64,000 nucleotides of DNA from an uncultured Acidobacteriaceae bacterium (GCA_937879855.1 CALFMO010000006.1:186001-250000), one strand, 5' to 3'; positions 37,701-44,722 are shown, counted from the stretch's first letter. Numbers and translations: made by a program. The notes: generated by a model not told the origin, from the letters alone.

Positions 37701-37770
37701 CCTGAGGGAAAACAGGAACAACGCCTGCACACATAATCGCCAGTACAAGCCAGAGCTTCAATGCGTTCAA
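31732..37770 (-). CDS. Secreted RHS/YD-repeat protein (RHS 2)
   Basis: 2012 residues. A signal peptide (LWLVLAIMCAGVVPVFPQAA) is followed by an N-domain and a long YD-repeat shell. An inserted repeat region at about residues 830-1120 (GTVTFGLNGYSATASYGNGT type) interrupts the shell; it resumes with YSYDLLGNLLRVEQHGNTTD. A second, jelly-roll-like insert (SGYWSDYIFFNGQRIARANN onwards) precedes the core (LDYFGARSYSSTLGRWTTPD). The ~190-residue variable tip ends in Gly/Ala-rich hydrophobic sequence. The start is TTG 37770 with GGAGG 8 nt upstream. It heads a run of small membrane genes. The tip has no recognised catalytic motif. Confidence 0.85.
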   Translation of the reverse strand: MNALKLWLVLAIMCAGVVPVFPQAANEQGIKPYGSFHGGEIDSVNLSNHHLELRIPLFSYPQRGGRLKLGFVARFHNAVWNEHTDCAATTNICIHQWQFDSQPNVQIANENGVPSIDQQLISGGNTGSPVYLYSVRMADESEHQLGNLAGTIYETVNATGIKWDSSTQTVTMADGSRYAAIFGGTPVLEDSNGNQIVFNGGLITDTMGRTIPSPSSTSDTTGCTGSLPISSVLLWVLPGANGGTNNFKFCYVQVKIYTHHWTQNNTSTNTYLEPNGLYSMLQSIVLPDQTSWTFDYSQPDSSGVNWGDLVKVTYPSGGSIAYLWSHVQGCHILVGAPGSWSAALGKRTVDAHDGSPSHDWVYKAGTAAGQTIVRDPLLNDTVHTFTDLNKTCAFYETKTEFYSGEQTGGVLQETVITDYSWTSVATGQPPVNVVPLRKTTVWPNGQTKKTEYSYDAGFTYGGSTIGSYGKQTAVNEFDYGPGAPGALLKSITTNYWWQSPGGSSYKDNNLLDVPITITVQDGLGHTASQTTIAYDGAAPAASGITTSHEANPVNANIRGNATSISQWLSGSTLSTTNCPVAVTNGPLTTTKAYLDTGMVSQVRDACLQPTNFQFSALYAGAYATSSCDALNHCTTMDYDFNTGAITGSTDPNGQVSGKKTSYTYDSIGRLSNIAYPDGGQTNAYYPNATTVEIKRLQDSAANVWIDQYTYFDGLLRPAQTRLVDPEGDVYSETNYDEQGHVHSVTNAHRSAAAPTDGTTTTHYDVLGRVINIIRPDGNAMQKKYSDPGVITLIDETGRLRRETRDALGRLTKVEEPAGGTVGSKATSSFTINGTTPQSKVVGGQAATPASATILITGQPANCDTGTVTLSAGSAPADTISYGCVTTAQQMAQALANSLSSSQVAASAFQVSDSLHWEIVLKAITAGTGGNGIAFSLSYSSFYPGQFAPPYTFSPVSGSLSGGQNAVAGTTVYDAGTVTFGLNGYSATASYGNGTGLDGTAAAVASDLVSQINAQLPSTNPPFAISAAGAGISVTWGSVGSAGNLNIISTSSATTQTSNFSVPSFAACQITSNPQNCSANFGGGTDPYSLDSPPAWPTLYSYDLLGNLLRVEQHGNTTDSTQWRVRTFQYDSLSRLTQSNNPEAGQINYTYDADGSAITRKDARGITITYGYDQLHRLTIKQYSDSSSPREYSYDAAGGINGIGRLTHASNDVNAAFNPTYDPMGRITGQSYCIPSDCKYDTVLSATYDLVGHLTSLTYPSGRTVTSGYNSAGRALNSVFSTLGGVIFNYPYYTASQAGAPSTWGYNPDGSLRSGTFGNGLAEIYGFNNRQQLNAITVSNSGQTWLSKLYGLYDGNNNNNGIISSIIDGISPSRNQFYQYDAEGRVTSGYQQDNAFNQTFNYDPWGNMTTSGTNSFSPLYDGNNRVSGAPANCTASNTYCYDATGNMLNDAFHQYAYDNENRMASVDNTGATYIYGPMGERVRKDTGGKGTEYIYFQGLAIAEKDVSSGYWSDYIFFNGQRIARANNFEHQLHISGQECSGCGWQYYQYIFSNIGSLSGYTIQAGDSLRWLQWQNAGSAGGVIITFSDGTQSWMNGMALADQNGEQILRSAIVGKWNYRIVSLSSVAGKTISDIRVDADGTTQPGQWDIYFQDMVFIGGDGTIRPLFSQNPVAPGMSGIGSSGMTQTAASIHDCSGSGCAAINTTAYYHNDQIGSARMLSEGYGYPVWQGTFTPFGQEVSPQITSNHYKFNGKERGEAAEGGLDYFGARSYSSTLGRWTTPDWSEEPSAIPYAKLTNPQSLNLYSYVTDDPLSHTDLDGHFQSAPGNSTCPNDNGDSCKVSTSTTITVGGTLFGGGSVVDVKQTTTTTYTDVNGNKVEVTQTREIQAVYDKNAAFQGASERNSTVTSVNGKFNAPDSYNAADWKKSNIGATEFQKAMGGLAGKVMDMVVQNSTPQVWTGAVGAAVRHPLETLERGAAGALMALCLVGEPCGAVEAGLSLLVGGAAAGKEILDH

Positions 37771-37880
37771 TTGGATATCCTCCTAGTGCGCACAAGCTGG
37801 GGTCGCCGTCTGATTCCAGAAGGCCCCGCGTAGTCTTGCGCTTTCACGCGAGTTCTCAACGTAGAATTTTTGGGGCCCGG

Positions 37881-37959
37881 TACGGCGGCACTCCGGAACG
37901 GAGTGAATGGAGGTTAGGAGGAAGATTAGCCGCCAAGGGCGGGTTAAAGGTTCATGTTC
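37881..37959. repeat. RHS-upstream repeat, copy 2
   Basis: Counterpart of 21002-21078, about 110-190 bp before the RHS 2 start. See copy 1 for shared blocks. Confidence 0.7.
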
Positions 37960-38026
37960 ACAAATCTGGCGCGTTGCTCATTGCATTCACGCCGCTTTTG
38001 CTTGGGTGCCCCTCAAAGCACTGAAT

Positions 38027-38100
38027 CCGAAACAGGCCAGAGTGTACATGAAATTATCTTACATGTAGATAATATTTTTCTTACTACATATATGTTATAC
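38027..38100 (-). promoter_or_regulatory. Conserved AT-rich upstream element (copy C)
   Basis: CCGAAACAGGC, then TACATGTAGATA, TTTTTCTTA and CATATATG in the same order and spacing as at 21287-21364. Upstream of RHS 2. Confidence 0.5.
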
Positions 38101-38423
38101 AGCAATCATTACTCTAATTAGCGGACGCGGCGGGTAGTTTACGTTTTCCAAAAATCGGAAGTGCTGCCAATCTGGCGATGATAGTCTGGGAATGGATAGA
38201 GCAGACGCAGAGTAATTGATGAGATCGCTGAGACGACCAAAGCGTTTCTGGAAAGCTTGTGCATCCCAGCTACGGATCAAGGTTAGTGCTTTTTAAGCAA
38301 AGTAACCAGTCAGTCTTTGGGTGGGTTCCCCCGTGAGTTGGTTCCTGTCGCTTCAGTGTGCTGCTGTTCGGAGGAGGTCGCTACTTCAACAACGAGTCGC
38401 ACGTTACGGTTCATCTGCCCTGT
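38101..38423. other. Intergenic, no gene recognised
   Basis: A 61-codon TTG-started frame on the minus strand (38095-38280) overlaps the promoter element and has no recognisable feature. I consider the stretch non-coding. Confidence 0.35.
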
Positions 38424-38717
38424 TCATTTGTGCTTCTTTCGCTCGGATCCTTTTAGATACTTCTCCCATCGCTGCCGAACCTTACCATGCCGGCTCCAGT
38501 TGGCCATTTCATCTGAGTGCAGCGGGCCAAGAAACTCGGAATTGATTTCACTCTGTAGTTCCTTGATGAAACTCGGAAATAATTTGCTGGCCTTCGAGTT
38601 GGTCACTCCAAGTTGGTTGAGTTTGCGGCACTGGAGCGCAGCGTGCACAAAAGCTGCGTTCAACTTGAAAAGTGCGCGATAAATCTCCGCTTCGTTGGCT
38701 TTGCGTGATTTTGCCAT
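38424..38717 (-). CDS. Hypothetical helical protein
   Basis: 97 residues from ATG 38717, with AAGGTGAG immediately upstream. Highly charged and helical (AEIYRALFKLNAAFVHAALQ, then FPSFIKELQSEINSEF), with a basic C-terminus (KGSERKKHK). Cytoplasmic; no signal or membrane segment. No family recognised. Confidence 0.6.
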   Translation of the reverse strand: MAKSRKANEAEIYRALFKLNAAFVHAALQCRKLNQLGVTNSKASKLFPSFIKELQSEINSEFLGPLHSDEMANWSRHGKVRQRWEKYLKGSERKKHK

Positions 38718-39047
38718 CTCACCTTTCGCAACAATTTATGCATGCCTGTTTTCGCGGTCCGCGGGCCGACAAGCAGCAACTCCGGATCTAGGGCTCTTGG
38801 GGAGAGCTGGCCATTTTTACCTGGCAGTTCCGCTTTGTGCCTCCGGAAATGTCGGGAGAGCCGCCAGTAGCGGGCTGGCGGCCCCTTTCAACTGCACCGG
38901 CCACTTCAAGGATGCAGCGCCCGAGTTCGTGAGTTCCACCGGAAAGTTCGAAACAATGGAAACTCACGAATGCTGACAATACGCACTCGCGGTTAGGGCC
39001 CCGTCACATCGAGTCGTATAGGGTCTCTTTTCAAGCACGGCCCCAAT
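38718..39047. other. Intergenic, nothing recognised
   Basis: About 330 bp; short frames on both strands lack start signals or recognisable sequence. Confidence 0.4.
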
Positions 39048-40388
39048 CTACCTTGCGTTCTGGCCGAGAGACGGCTGCGAGACGGGATCGTTGTCGATCG
39101 CCAGTAGTGCCCATGGCCCGTGTCTCTCGCGCCATTCTGGTCGCGTCTCGTGCACACATATCCAAGTGCAATTGAACTCTGGTCGAGAATCCGTCGTTGT
39201 ATTGAAGACGGTCCCTGCTTCTACAGAAAAAGCCTGCCGCGCAGTAGGACACCGGGACGGAAGACGTTCAGCTGTCTTTTTGCACGCGTCAATAACGCAT
39301 GGCAAAGTAAAATGGCTGGCACTTCCGGTCGAAACTTTCTCAGATACACAATAATCGCTCGAATCACAACATTCTTGACCGTGAGCTTTTAGCCAGCGAC
39401 AGCTTTCATTGTCCAACAGTTTCGGTTGTACGGTCGGCTTTAGGCTGAACACGGTGTTCGCAGCATTGGCAGCACAAACACGCGCTTTGATGAATGGAGC
39501 TATGGTCATTCCGGTAGCGTAATCCAACGGCCAAACTTCCTCGGTCCGGCCGTTTCCGGCAAAGAGAAATGTTGCCCGATACGACACAGCATGTTCTCCC
39601 AATGTCGCCCTGATTTGGTAAGTGGCATATCGGATCCATCCTTCGCCAGTAGTGGGTTGTTGCAAAGCGTTCACGTACTCAGCGACGGTGACGCCCTGGT
39701 TCAATTTGGCGAGGTCGGAGACATCTTCATGAGTTCGGGAGTTCCATGTCACGTCGGCGAATCCAGAGGCAAACAGCTCCTTGGATTGTGGATCAGGTCT
39801 ACTTCCAGGGAGTTCATGGTATTCCGCGTGCAGGATGTTAATCGGTCCCGAGACTAACGAGGTCCATGGCAGGCTGCTGATTGACGCCAACTGCCCCACC
39901 TGTAAATGGGGCTCAAACCGCAATTCCTGGTCTGCATCCACTACGGACCGAGGGTTCGCGCGAGTGAATGGGTCGGATTCGTTGTCGATTCCATGCCAGT
40001 AATAACCGATTTTTGCGGCACAACTTAACTTCGCGTACGCGGCCCGGACCACCGCCTCTTCATGGCTCATGACTTCATTACTGATGGGTGTCTGTCCAGA
40101 CGAGGCTCCTCCCAATATCAGCAGCACAATAAACAGTTTTGTCGAGATCACGTTGGACGTTTTGCGTAGAACGGTTGAGACCACGCTGTTCCCCGTGGAT
40201 CTTTCGTATGGCGACCCGAGGACGCGACGGACGCCGCACCGGACCTTAAGCAACACGTACTGCATCAGGATTGAAGGTGCTCTGAGAAGGAGCTCAAGGA
40301 GTGACTGTCCGGCCGTCCCAAAGCCAGCAAGTTTTAACGATCTGTGCGACCGCAGTGAGCTTGTGGGCGTGTTTCCCGTGTACCGCAT
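39048..40388 (-). CDS. Large secreted or membrane-anchored protein of unknown function
   Basis: 446 residues; ATG 40388 has GAGGAAACA just upstream. Residues ~28-60 form an amphipathic/hydrophobic helix (LLELLLRAPSILMQYVLLKV) also found in the short protein at 40614. A second hydrophobic segment (TKLFIVLLILGGASSGQ) may be a late signal/anchor. The remaining ~350 residues are probably extracytoplasmic, with Cys pairs towards the end (GQECCDSSDYCVSE, CVIDACKK). No family recognised. An AT-rich element of the common type lies 70-110 bp upstream. Confidence 0.55.
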   Translation of the reverse strand: MRYTGNTPTSSLRSHRSLKLAGFGTAGQSLLELLLRAPSILMQYVLLKVRCGVRRVLGSPYERSTGNSVVSTVLRKTSNVISTKLFIVLLILGGASSGQTPISNEVMSHEEAVVRAAYAKLSCAAKIGYYWHGIDNESDPFTRANPRSVVDADQELRFEPHLQVGQLASISSLPWTSLVSGPINILHAEYHELPGSRPDPQSKELFASGFADVTWNSRTHEDVSDLAKLNQGVTVAEYVNALQQPTTGEGWIRYATYQIRATLGEHAVSYRATFLFAGNGRTEEVWPLDYATGMTIAPFIKARVCAANAANTVFSLKPTVQPKLLDNESCRWLKAHGQECCDSSDYCVSEKVSTGSASHFTLPCVIDACKKTAERLPSRCPTARQAFSVEAGTVFNTTTDSRPEFNCTWICVHETRPEWRERHGPWALLAIDNDPVSQPSLGQNAR

Positions 40389-40455
40389 TGTTTCCTCACA
40401 CGTGCATTTTGCGCAGCAACAGCTTCAACGAACGGGATTGTAGCTTCCTTTTCTG

Positions 40456-40495
40456 ACGTGCATACACTATTTTATATTACGCATATACCATCGGT
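40456..40495 (-). promoter_or_regulatory. AT-rich element (copy E)
   Basis: GTGCATACAC, an AT-rich centre, and CGCATATACC, about 33 bp in total. Upstream of the 39048-40388 gene. Confidence 0.4.
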
Positions 40496-40613
40496 AACGC
40501 GAATATTCGGCAAACCAGCTCAGACATATCGGTCGTATCCGCTTACCGGACAACCGCGGAATGTTTGGTTGCGGTCCGGAATACCATTGAAATGACGCAT
40601 TCAGAAGCGCGTA

Positions 40614-40871
40614 TTATTTCCGGTGAGGTGTGCTTCGCGGTGTCGTCGGAATGCCTGTCGTCGAAAGGCCGTGCATCCCTGACCAGAAGATGCGACGAAG
40701 GCCATTGCGAACCTTACGAAGCAGATATTGCGCCAGCATTACAGGTACATCAAGAAGCAAATCGATCATTGCCCAACCCCACCACCCCTCTGACTCAATG
40801 ACATCGGGCTGGGGGTGTGATGGGATTTGCCACGAATGAGAGTTTACGGGCAGGTTTTGTTTGTACGACAT
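40614..40871 (-). CDS. Short protein sharing an amphipathic helix with the 39048 product
   Basis: About 85 residues from ATG 40871. The central helix MIDLLLDVPVMLAQYLLRKV plus RNGLRRIF aligns with LLELLLRAPSILMQYVLLKV plus RCGVRRVL in the neighbouring gene. It then ends in a basic tail. It may be a truncated paralogue or a small peptide with the same membrane-targeting module. The ribosome site is weak. Confidence 0.45.
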   Translation of the reverse strand: MSYKQNLPVNSHSWQIPSHPQPDVIESEGWWGWAMIDLLLDVPVMLAQYLLRKVRNGLRRIFWSGMHGLSTTGIPTTPRSTPHRK

Positions 40872-40945
40872 TGGTCCCTCGCAAGCGCAGCCGCCTGCGC
40901 CGTGATTTGACAACGATTAGATTGTAGTTATTTTTGGGTACTTGT

Positions 40946-40975
40946 ACATGTTATTTATTCTTATGCGTACGTTTT
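40946..40975 (-). promoter_or_regulatory. AT-rich element (copy F)
   Basis: GTACATGTT, TTATTCTTA and GCGTACG in the order of the other copies. It is 75-105 bp upstream of the 40614 gene. Confidence 0.4.
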
Positions 40976-41180
40976 CGGAAAACGCGAAGATCCGGCAAAG
41001 CGGTTCCACGAGACGAGCAGGGATCGTTCTTGAAAGCCGACGTAGTCTCTTATAAGCCAGTAGACGGTCACCAAGATTTATTCGGGCTTGGTTGTTTGCG
41101 TGTTATTCTTACCGAACAGCTCTCATATTCTTCCGGAAATCGTGACGGCGCTCGTCGCCGCGTATCTAGGACATGTAACC

Positions 41181-41726
41181 GTGAGCATTGCTGACAAACC
41201 CGTGACTCGGCCAAACGCTGGTAACCGATTACGCCTACGCGCCAAAACTGCTCGCCAGCGCTTTCTCGAGACTGACGTTACGACCGAACAGCACGAGCAG
41301 ATCATGGAATATTGTCTCAAGAATAAGATCAGTGTGAGTCAATTCCTGGCAGATTTGATTCTGGAGGACGCAGCAACCGCCAAGACTCGCAAGGCTGCAG
41401 TACGCGTTAGCCTTGACCTTGACTTTTCTGCGGAGGAGTACGAGAAGCTGGAATTACTTGTCCATCTTCACAGAAAGAACAGCATAAGTCTGTTGATTCG
41501 GGATCTTCTCCAGCCGCACCTTGACCTGCAAAGATTGCATATTCCCGGTGAGACAAAATCGCTCCGGCTTTATCTTTCTGATCGAGAGCACGAGATTGTT
41601 ACCAAACATTTTGCAAGTCGCGGGATTACGGCGCGTAAATACGTTTCTTTTCTCGCGCTGAAAGCAATCGCGAAATCGCCGAAGAGCCGCAAGGAAAGCC
41701 AGAACAATGCGGTTTCACGGGATTAA
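41181..41726 (+). CDS. Protein with three tandem ribbon-helix-helix-like units
   Basis: About 181 residues from GTG 41181, with AGGA 9 nt upstream (the frame is open from 41088). Three similar ~40-residue units: TDVTTEQHEQIMEYCLKN plus SVSQFLADLILED; SLDLDFSAEEYEKLELLV plus SISLLIRDLLQPH; and SLRLYLSDREHEIVTKHFAS plus TARKYVSFLALKA. Each has the strand-helix-turn-helix rhythm of MetJ/Arc RHH proteins. RHH proteins bind palindromic AT-rich operators as dimers; three units in one chain is unusual. It could bind the recurrent AT-rich motif found around it, but that is a guess. Confidence 0.55.
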   Translation: MSIADKPVTRPNAGNRLRLRAKTARQRFLETDVTTEQHEQIMEYCLKNKISVSQFLADLILEDAATAKTRKAAVRVSLDLDFSAEEYEKLELLVHLHRKNSISLLIRDLLQPHLDLQRLHIPGETKSLRLYLSDREHEIVTKHFASRGITARKYVSFLALKAIAKSPKSRKESQNNAVSRD

Positions 41727-41762
41727 GTAATACGCGATTGAACTTTTAGACCGGAAAAGTTG

Positions 41763-41797
41763 CCTCACACCAAGGCGGCACAGCAGGATTGGTGAGG
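41763..41797. terminator. Convergent-gene hairpin
   Basis: CCTCACACC (41763-41771) pairs with GGTGAGG (41791-41797), between the converging stops at 41726 and 41823. It lacks a strong U-tract. Confidence 0.4.
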
Positions 41798-41822
41798 ACC
41801 TGCCGCGAACGGCTAAGCGCAC

Positions 41823-42197
41823 TTACGTCGAAATTTCGCTATTGCGATTTCCACACGGCTCGTTGGGCAGACATGTGGGTCCCCCGCAGCAATAAAGTCC
41901 TTCAGCTGAGATATTGGCCTTCGAGATGTCGGCCCAAAATGCGCTCCCGGCGACCGTTACGCCACTTCCGTTCAATTGCCTCGATTGCAATGGCGCTCCC
42001 AGCATGAAACCGCCGTCGCACGGATCGCTCGGTAAGCAGATCGGACTACCACAACAAGAATATAGCTGCACATTGTTGTAGATTCCGGCTCCCTGTTGGG
42101 AGAGCGAAGCGCTACTAGGCAGCGAAGAGCGCTCCCATGCTTGTTGGCCGATGATCGTCCTCAAAAATAACACGAGGAAAACTGCGGTTGTTCTCAT
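41823..42197 (-). CDS. Secreted peptide with two CCGxPxCxPxxPC motifs
   Basis: 124 residues from ATG 42197, with GGGAG 8 nt upstream. A signal-like N-terminus (TTAVFLVLFLRTIIGQQA) precedes two copies of a Cys/Pro signature: SCCGSPICLPSDPCDGG and YCCGGPTCLPNEPCGN, about 48 residues apart. The same signature ends the small protein at 44138. Four cysteines per unit suggest two disulfides or metal binding. No known family. Confidence 0.6.
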   Translation of the reverse strand: MRTTAVFLVLFLRTIIGQQAWERSSLPSSASLSQQGAGIYNNVQLYSCCGSPICLPSDPCDGGFMLGAPLQSRQLNGSGVTVAGSAFWADISKANISAEGLYCCGGPTCLPNEPCGNRNSEIST

Positions 42198-42347
42198 TTT
42201 GTTGACTCCCTGCAGCCGTCTGTGTCGCGGCTGAATGCTACCAATGAGGCCCAGCTCATCCCGACTTGGTGTCCCGACTTGAAGCATTGAGCGTGTGTCG
42301 AAACAAATTGAAGACGCAGAAGCCCTGCATGCAAATACGCCTGACCC

Positions 42348-42983
42348 TCACGATGCGGAGGATCCGCCTTCGAACAATCTCCAACCGCTCAGGCCCAGTC
42401 TCTCGACCAGCATAGAGTAATAACAGTCATCACCCGCTATTCGCACTAGGGCGACCGCGTCCTCCTCCAGGTGCTTGTACTCAGTCATGAGCTCTCGCAG
42501 CTTATCGATGGCGTGGGTTCTTACCTTCAGGCCCGGGATCGCTCGGAACGCAAGCGCAACTTGTCCTTTGACAAGCAACCAACGCACCTTGGCCGCTTCC
42601 TCTGCCAAGCTCACAGTGAGACTCTCACTGGTAGCGTATTGCATAGAGGACTTCGCAGGATCAATTTTCAGCATCTCAAATCTAGCAACTTGCTGGAATA
42701 ATCTCGTGTTCCACGTCATTTGATCGATGTATCGCCTGCTTACCGCGAGCTGGTTCCACGCCGCCTCTCGCCGTAGGTGGGGCACGATTTCCTCCTCAGG
42801 CGTACTGGTGTCACAGTATGCGAATATTTCATCGGCGCTTACGACACATACTTTTGCGAGCACACTGCCGAGCGCTACCGGCACCGGCCGTTTAATGTTA
42901 TAATATGCCAGCAGAAAGCCGATAAGTGTCGCAATCACAATTGGTGCGAATACTGTAATGAACACGTTTATCCCACTCCTCAC
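42348..42983 (-). CDS. Membrane-anchored helical protein, unknown
   Basis: About 211 residues: an N-terminal transmembrane helix (VFITVFAPIVIATLIGFLLA), then a largely helical, charged domain (LRREAAWNQLAVSRRYIDQM, SLTVSLAEEAAKVRWLLVKG). GTG 42983 or the GTG 18 nt downstream (42965) is the start. Its 5' end is inside an 88-bp imperfect tandem duplication. It lies between the two CCGxP peptide genes on the same strand. No family recognised. Confidence 0.5.
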   Translation of the reverse strand: MRSGINVFITVFAPIVIATLIGFLLAYYNIKRPVPVALGSVLAKVCVVSADEIFAYCDTSTPEEEIVPHLRREAAWNQLAVSRRYIDQMTWNTRLFQQVARFEMLKIDPAKSSMQYATSESLTVSLAEEAAKVRWLLVKGQVALAFRAIPGLKVRTHAIDKLRELMTEYKHLEEDAVALVRIAGDDCYYSMLVERLGLSGWRLFEGGSSAS

Positions 42984-43077
42984 GCTACCTATATGCCAGA
43001 ATTAGGCCAGTAAGTGTCGCAACCACGATCGACACCTCCCGTAACGAACACGTGCATCCCGCTCCTGATGCCGATTT
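42903..43077. repeat. Imperfect tandem duplication (2 x ~87 bp)
   Basis: 42903-42989 and 42991-43077 share ATATGCCAG, TAAGTGTCGCAA, AACGAACACGT-like and ATCCC(A/G)CTCCT(C/G) blocks at an 88-bp offset. The first copy is the 5' end of the 42348 gene; the second lies just upstream of its start. Confidence 0.7.
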
Positions 43078-43307
43078 ATATCTGGCAACCGCGCGGAGCA
43101 GTATCGCATGTCCTTTCGTAATGCAAGACCCATTTCCTGTTTTGTTCTAAATCCGCAAATTGGGGTGCATGATATGCTCCCTTTATAAGAATTTCTTTAA
43201 GATTGTTACTCTAGGGGTCAGAGGGTTGAGCGGTCGTAACATGAACTGCCCAGATTCAACGCACTACGGCTTTTCAGTTGTGCCGGCACGAAATGATGCA
43301 CTTTTTA

Positions 43308-44057
43308 TTATCCGAGCAGGCGTTCGGCGGCTCTCCGATAGCGCTTCAGCTCCGTTTCCATCTGCTCCGGTGTGAGTCCCAGATCTTTGAAGCCAGCGTC
43401 AGACCGAGAAGCGGATATAAACTTGATCCATATGTATGCGGCCAGCAAGTACCCGACCTCAGGGATGTATTGCATGACCGCTGAAAACCGCGTACCGAAA
43501 AGAGATCGACTTCCAATCACGACAAGAAACGCAGTGGAGGCTATCGTGCAACCGTCGATCACAGCCATTTCCCTTGTTCCCTTGGGCAACTTAAACAACC
43601 AGGCCAGCGCCAGGGAAAGAAGGCCCACGGCGATGATGCCCCACCGAAATGTGAATTCACCAGCGACGATTAGCGAAATTATGCGATTGTTGTGAACGGG
43701 GGGCGCAAATATGGCCTTCCACACAGAGTATGCCAGCACACCACCAATTACGCTCCGAAGCAGCCAAGGGAACCACTGGAGCGAGCCAAAACCTACAAAG
43801 GTCCTTACAAAACTTTCGCGGACAGCGCCGACCACCAATCCAATTTGCGCTGCGGCGAGACACCAAAACACGACGACATACAACTTGCGATCGAAGAAAA
43901 ATAGGCTTGATCCTACGCATGCTCCCAGAAGTTCCGAAGCGATGTAACACGAAAACCATGGCAGTTGTCGCACGGTCCCTTGACGCCACAGGATCAGCAG
44001 CAGCCAACCGTTGACTGCGACATGGGCACAAAACGAAATTATCGGGACTATCGACAT
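43308..44057 (-). CDS. Seven-helix integral membrane protein
   Basis: 249 residues with about seven hydrophobic helices (PIISFCAHVAVNGWLLLILW, YIASELLGACVGSSLFFF, YVVVFWCLAAAQIGLVVGAV, SVIGGVLAYSVW, WGIIAVGLLSLALAWLF and others) and a charged cytoplasmic tail (EQMETELKRYRRAAERLLG). It is typical of acidobacterial orphan membrane proteins. It follows the CCGxP peptide gene at 44138, separated by a 9-bp perfect stem-loop, so likely the same transcript. Function unknown. Confidence 0.65.
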   Translation of the reverse strand: MSIVPIISFCAHVAVNGWLLLILWRQGTVRQLPWFSCYIASELLGACVGSSLFFFDRKLYVVVFWCLAAAQIGLVVGAVRESFVRTFVGFGSLQWFPWLLRSVIGGVLAYSVWKAIFAPPVHNNRIISLIVAGEFTFRWGIIAVGLLSLALAWLFKLPKGTREMAVIDGCTIASTAFLVVIGSRSLFGTRFSAVMQYIPEVGYLLAAYIWIKFISASRSDAGFKDLGLTPEQMETELKRYRRAAERLLG

Positions 44058-44069
44058 TGATTGAAAGCA

Positions 44070-44119
44070 GCCCGCGGTTCGCGCCGTTGGGATTCACCCC
44101 TCCAGGCCGCACCGCGGGC
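44070..44119 (-). promoter_or_regulatory. Stem-loop between peptide gene and membrane gene
   Basis: GCCCGCGGT (44070-44078) pairs perfectly with ACCGCGGGC (44111-44119), with a 32-nt loop. It is placed like the stem-loop after the 28043 peptide gene. Confidence 0.5.
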
Positions 44120-44137
44120 CAAATCAGAGCACGCCCT

Positions 44138-44335
44138 CTAACCCAATTGCTTGCGAACGCCGCACGGCTCGCCCGGGAAACAGACCGGGCCTCCGCAGCA
44201 AAACATCATCCCAACATGGTTGGTTCCAGCCCGATCGACGATCACCGGACCACTAGTTAAGGAAAAGCGCTTCACAGCTGGCTTGTCCGCGGCCACTGTC
44301 CCAAACAACACGACCAATAAAACTATGTGCTTCAT
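44138..44335 (-). CDS. Small secreted peptide with CCGGPxCxPxEPC motif
   Basis: 65 residues from ATG 44335, with AGGAGG 6 nt upstream. A signal peptide (MKHIVLLVVLFGTVAA) leaves a ~49-residue mature part ending FCCGGPVCFPGEPCG. This is the same Cys/Pro signature as in the 41823 product. An AT-rich element lies 95-120 bp upstream. It is first in a probable operon with the seven-helix membrane protein. A novel family as far as I can tell. Confidence 0.65.
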   Translation of the reverse strand: MKHIVLLVVLFGTVAADKPAVKRFSLTSGPVIVDRAGTNHVGMMFCCGGPVCFPGEPCGVRKQLG

Positions 44336-44427
44336 TTCCATCCTCCTCAGTTTGTTCGTACGCACGTGTATTTACACGCCCGTAACCCCAGGAGGACTGG
44401 ATTGGTGCATGTTGACGTCTATCTGCT

Positions 44428-44458
44428 CTATAACATACACTGCATATATGTAGTTAAA
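44428..44458 (-). promoter_or_regulatory. AT-rich element (copy G, compact)
   Basis: AACATACACTGCATATATG: both half-sites with a short gap. Upstream of the 44138 peptide gene. Confidence 0.45.
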
Positions 44459-44464
44459 AGCCTA

Positions 44465-44722
44465 TCAACTTAGGCTCTGGTTTTCCATCATTTCCTCTAG
44501 ACATAGAAGAAAGGGATGGGCGGACCAAGCCTCCTCTTCCCTTGCGGCCCGAAGGAGCACTGCAGGCTCCGGGTGGGCCGCAAGGCCCATAAAGGCCAAT
44601 CCACCTGAGATCAATGGGAGTATAGCCCAATGGCCTTTGTCGCCCAAATAATAAGAAAGCTGTTCTGAAAGACAAACGCGTGTTAGTCGTCGAGGTCGCC
44701 AGACTGACGGACGGTGCTCCAT
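44465..44722 (-). CDS. Doubtful small open frame
   Basis: 85 codons with one hydrophobic stretch (AILPLISGGLAFMGLAA). No ribosome site or family. It occupies the divergent promoter space of the permease gene and may be a remnant. Confidence 0.25.
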   Translation of the reverse strand: MEHRPSVWRPRRLTRVCLSEQLSYYLGDKGHWAILPLISGGLAFMGLAAHPEPAVLLRAAREEEAWSAHPFLLCLEEMMENQSLS

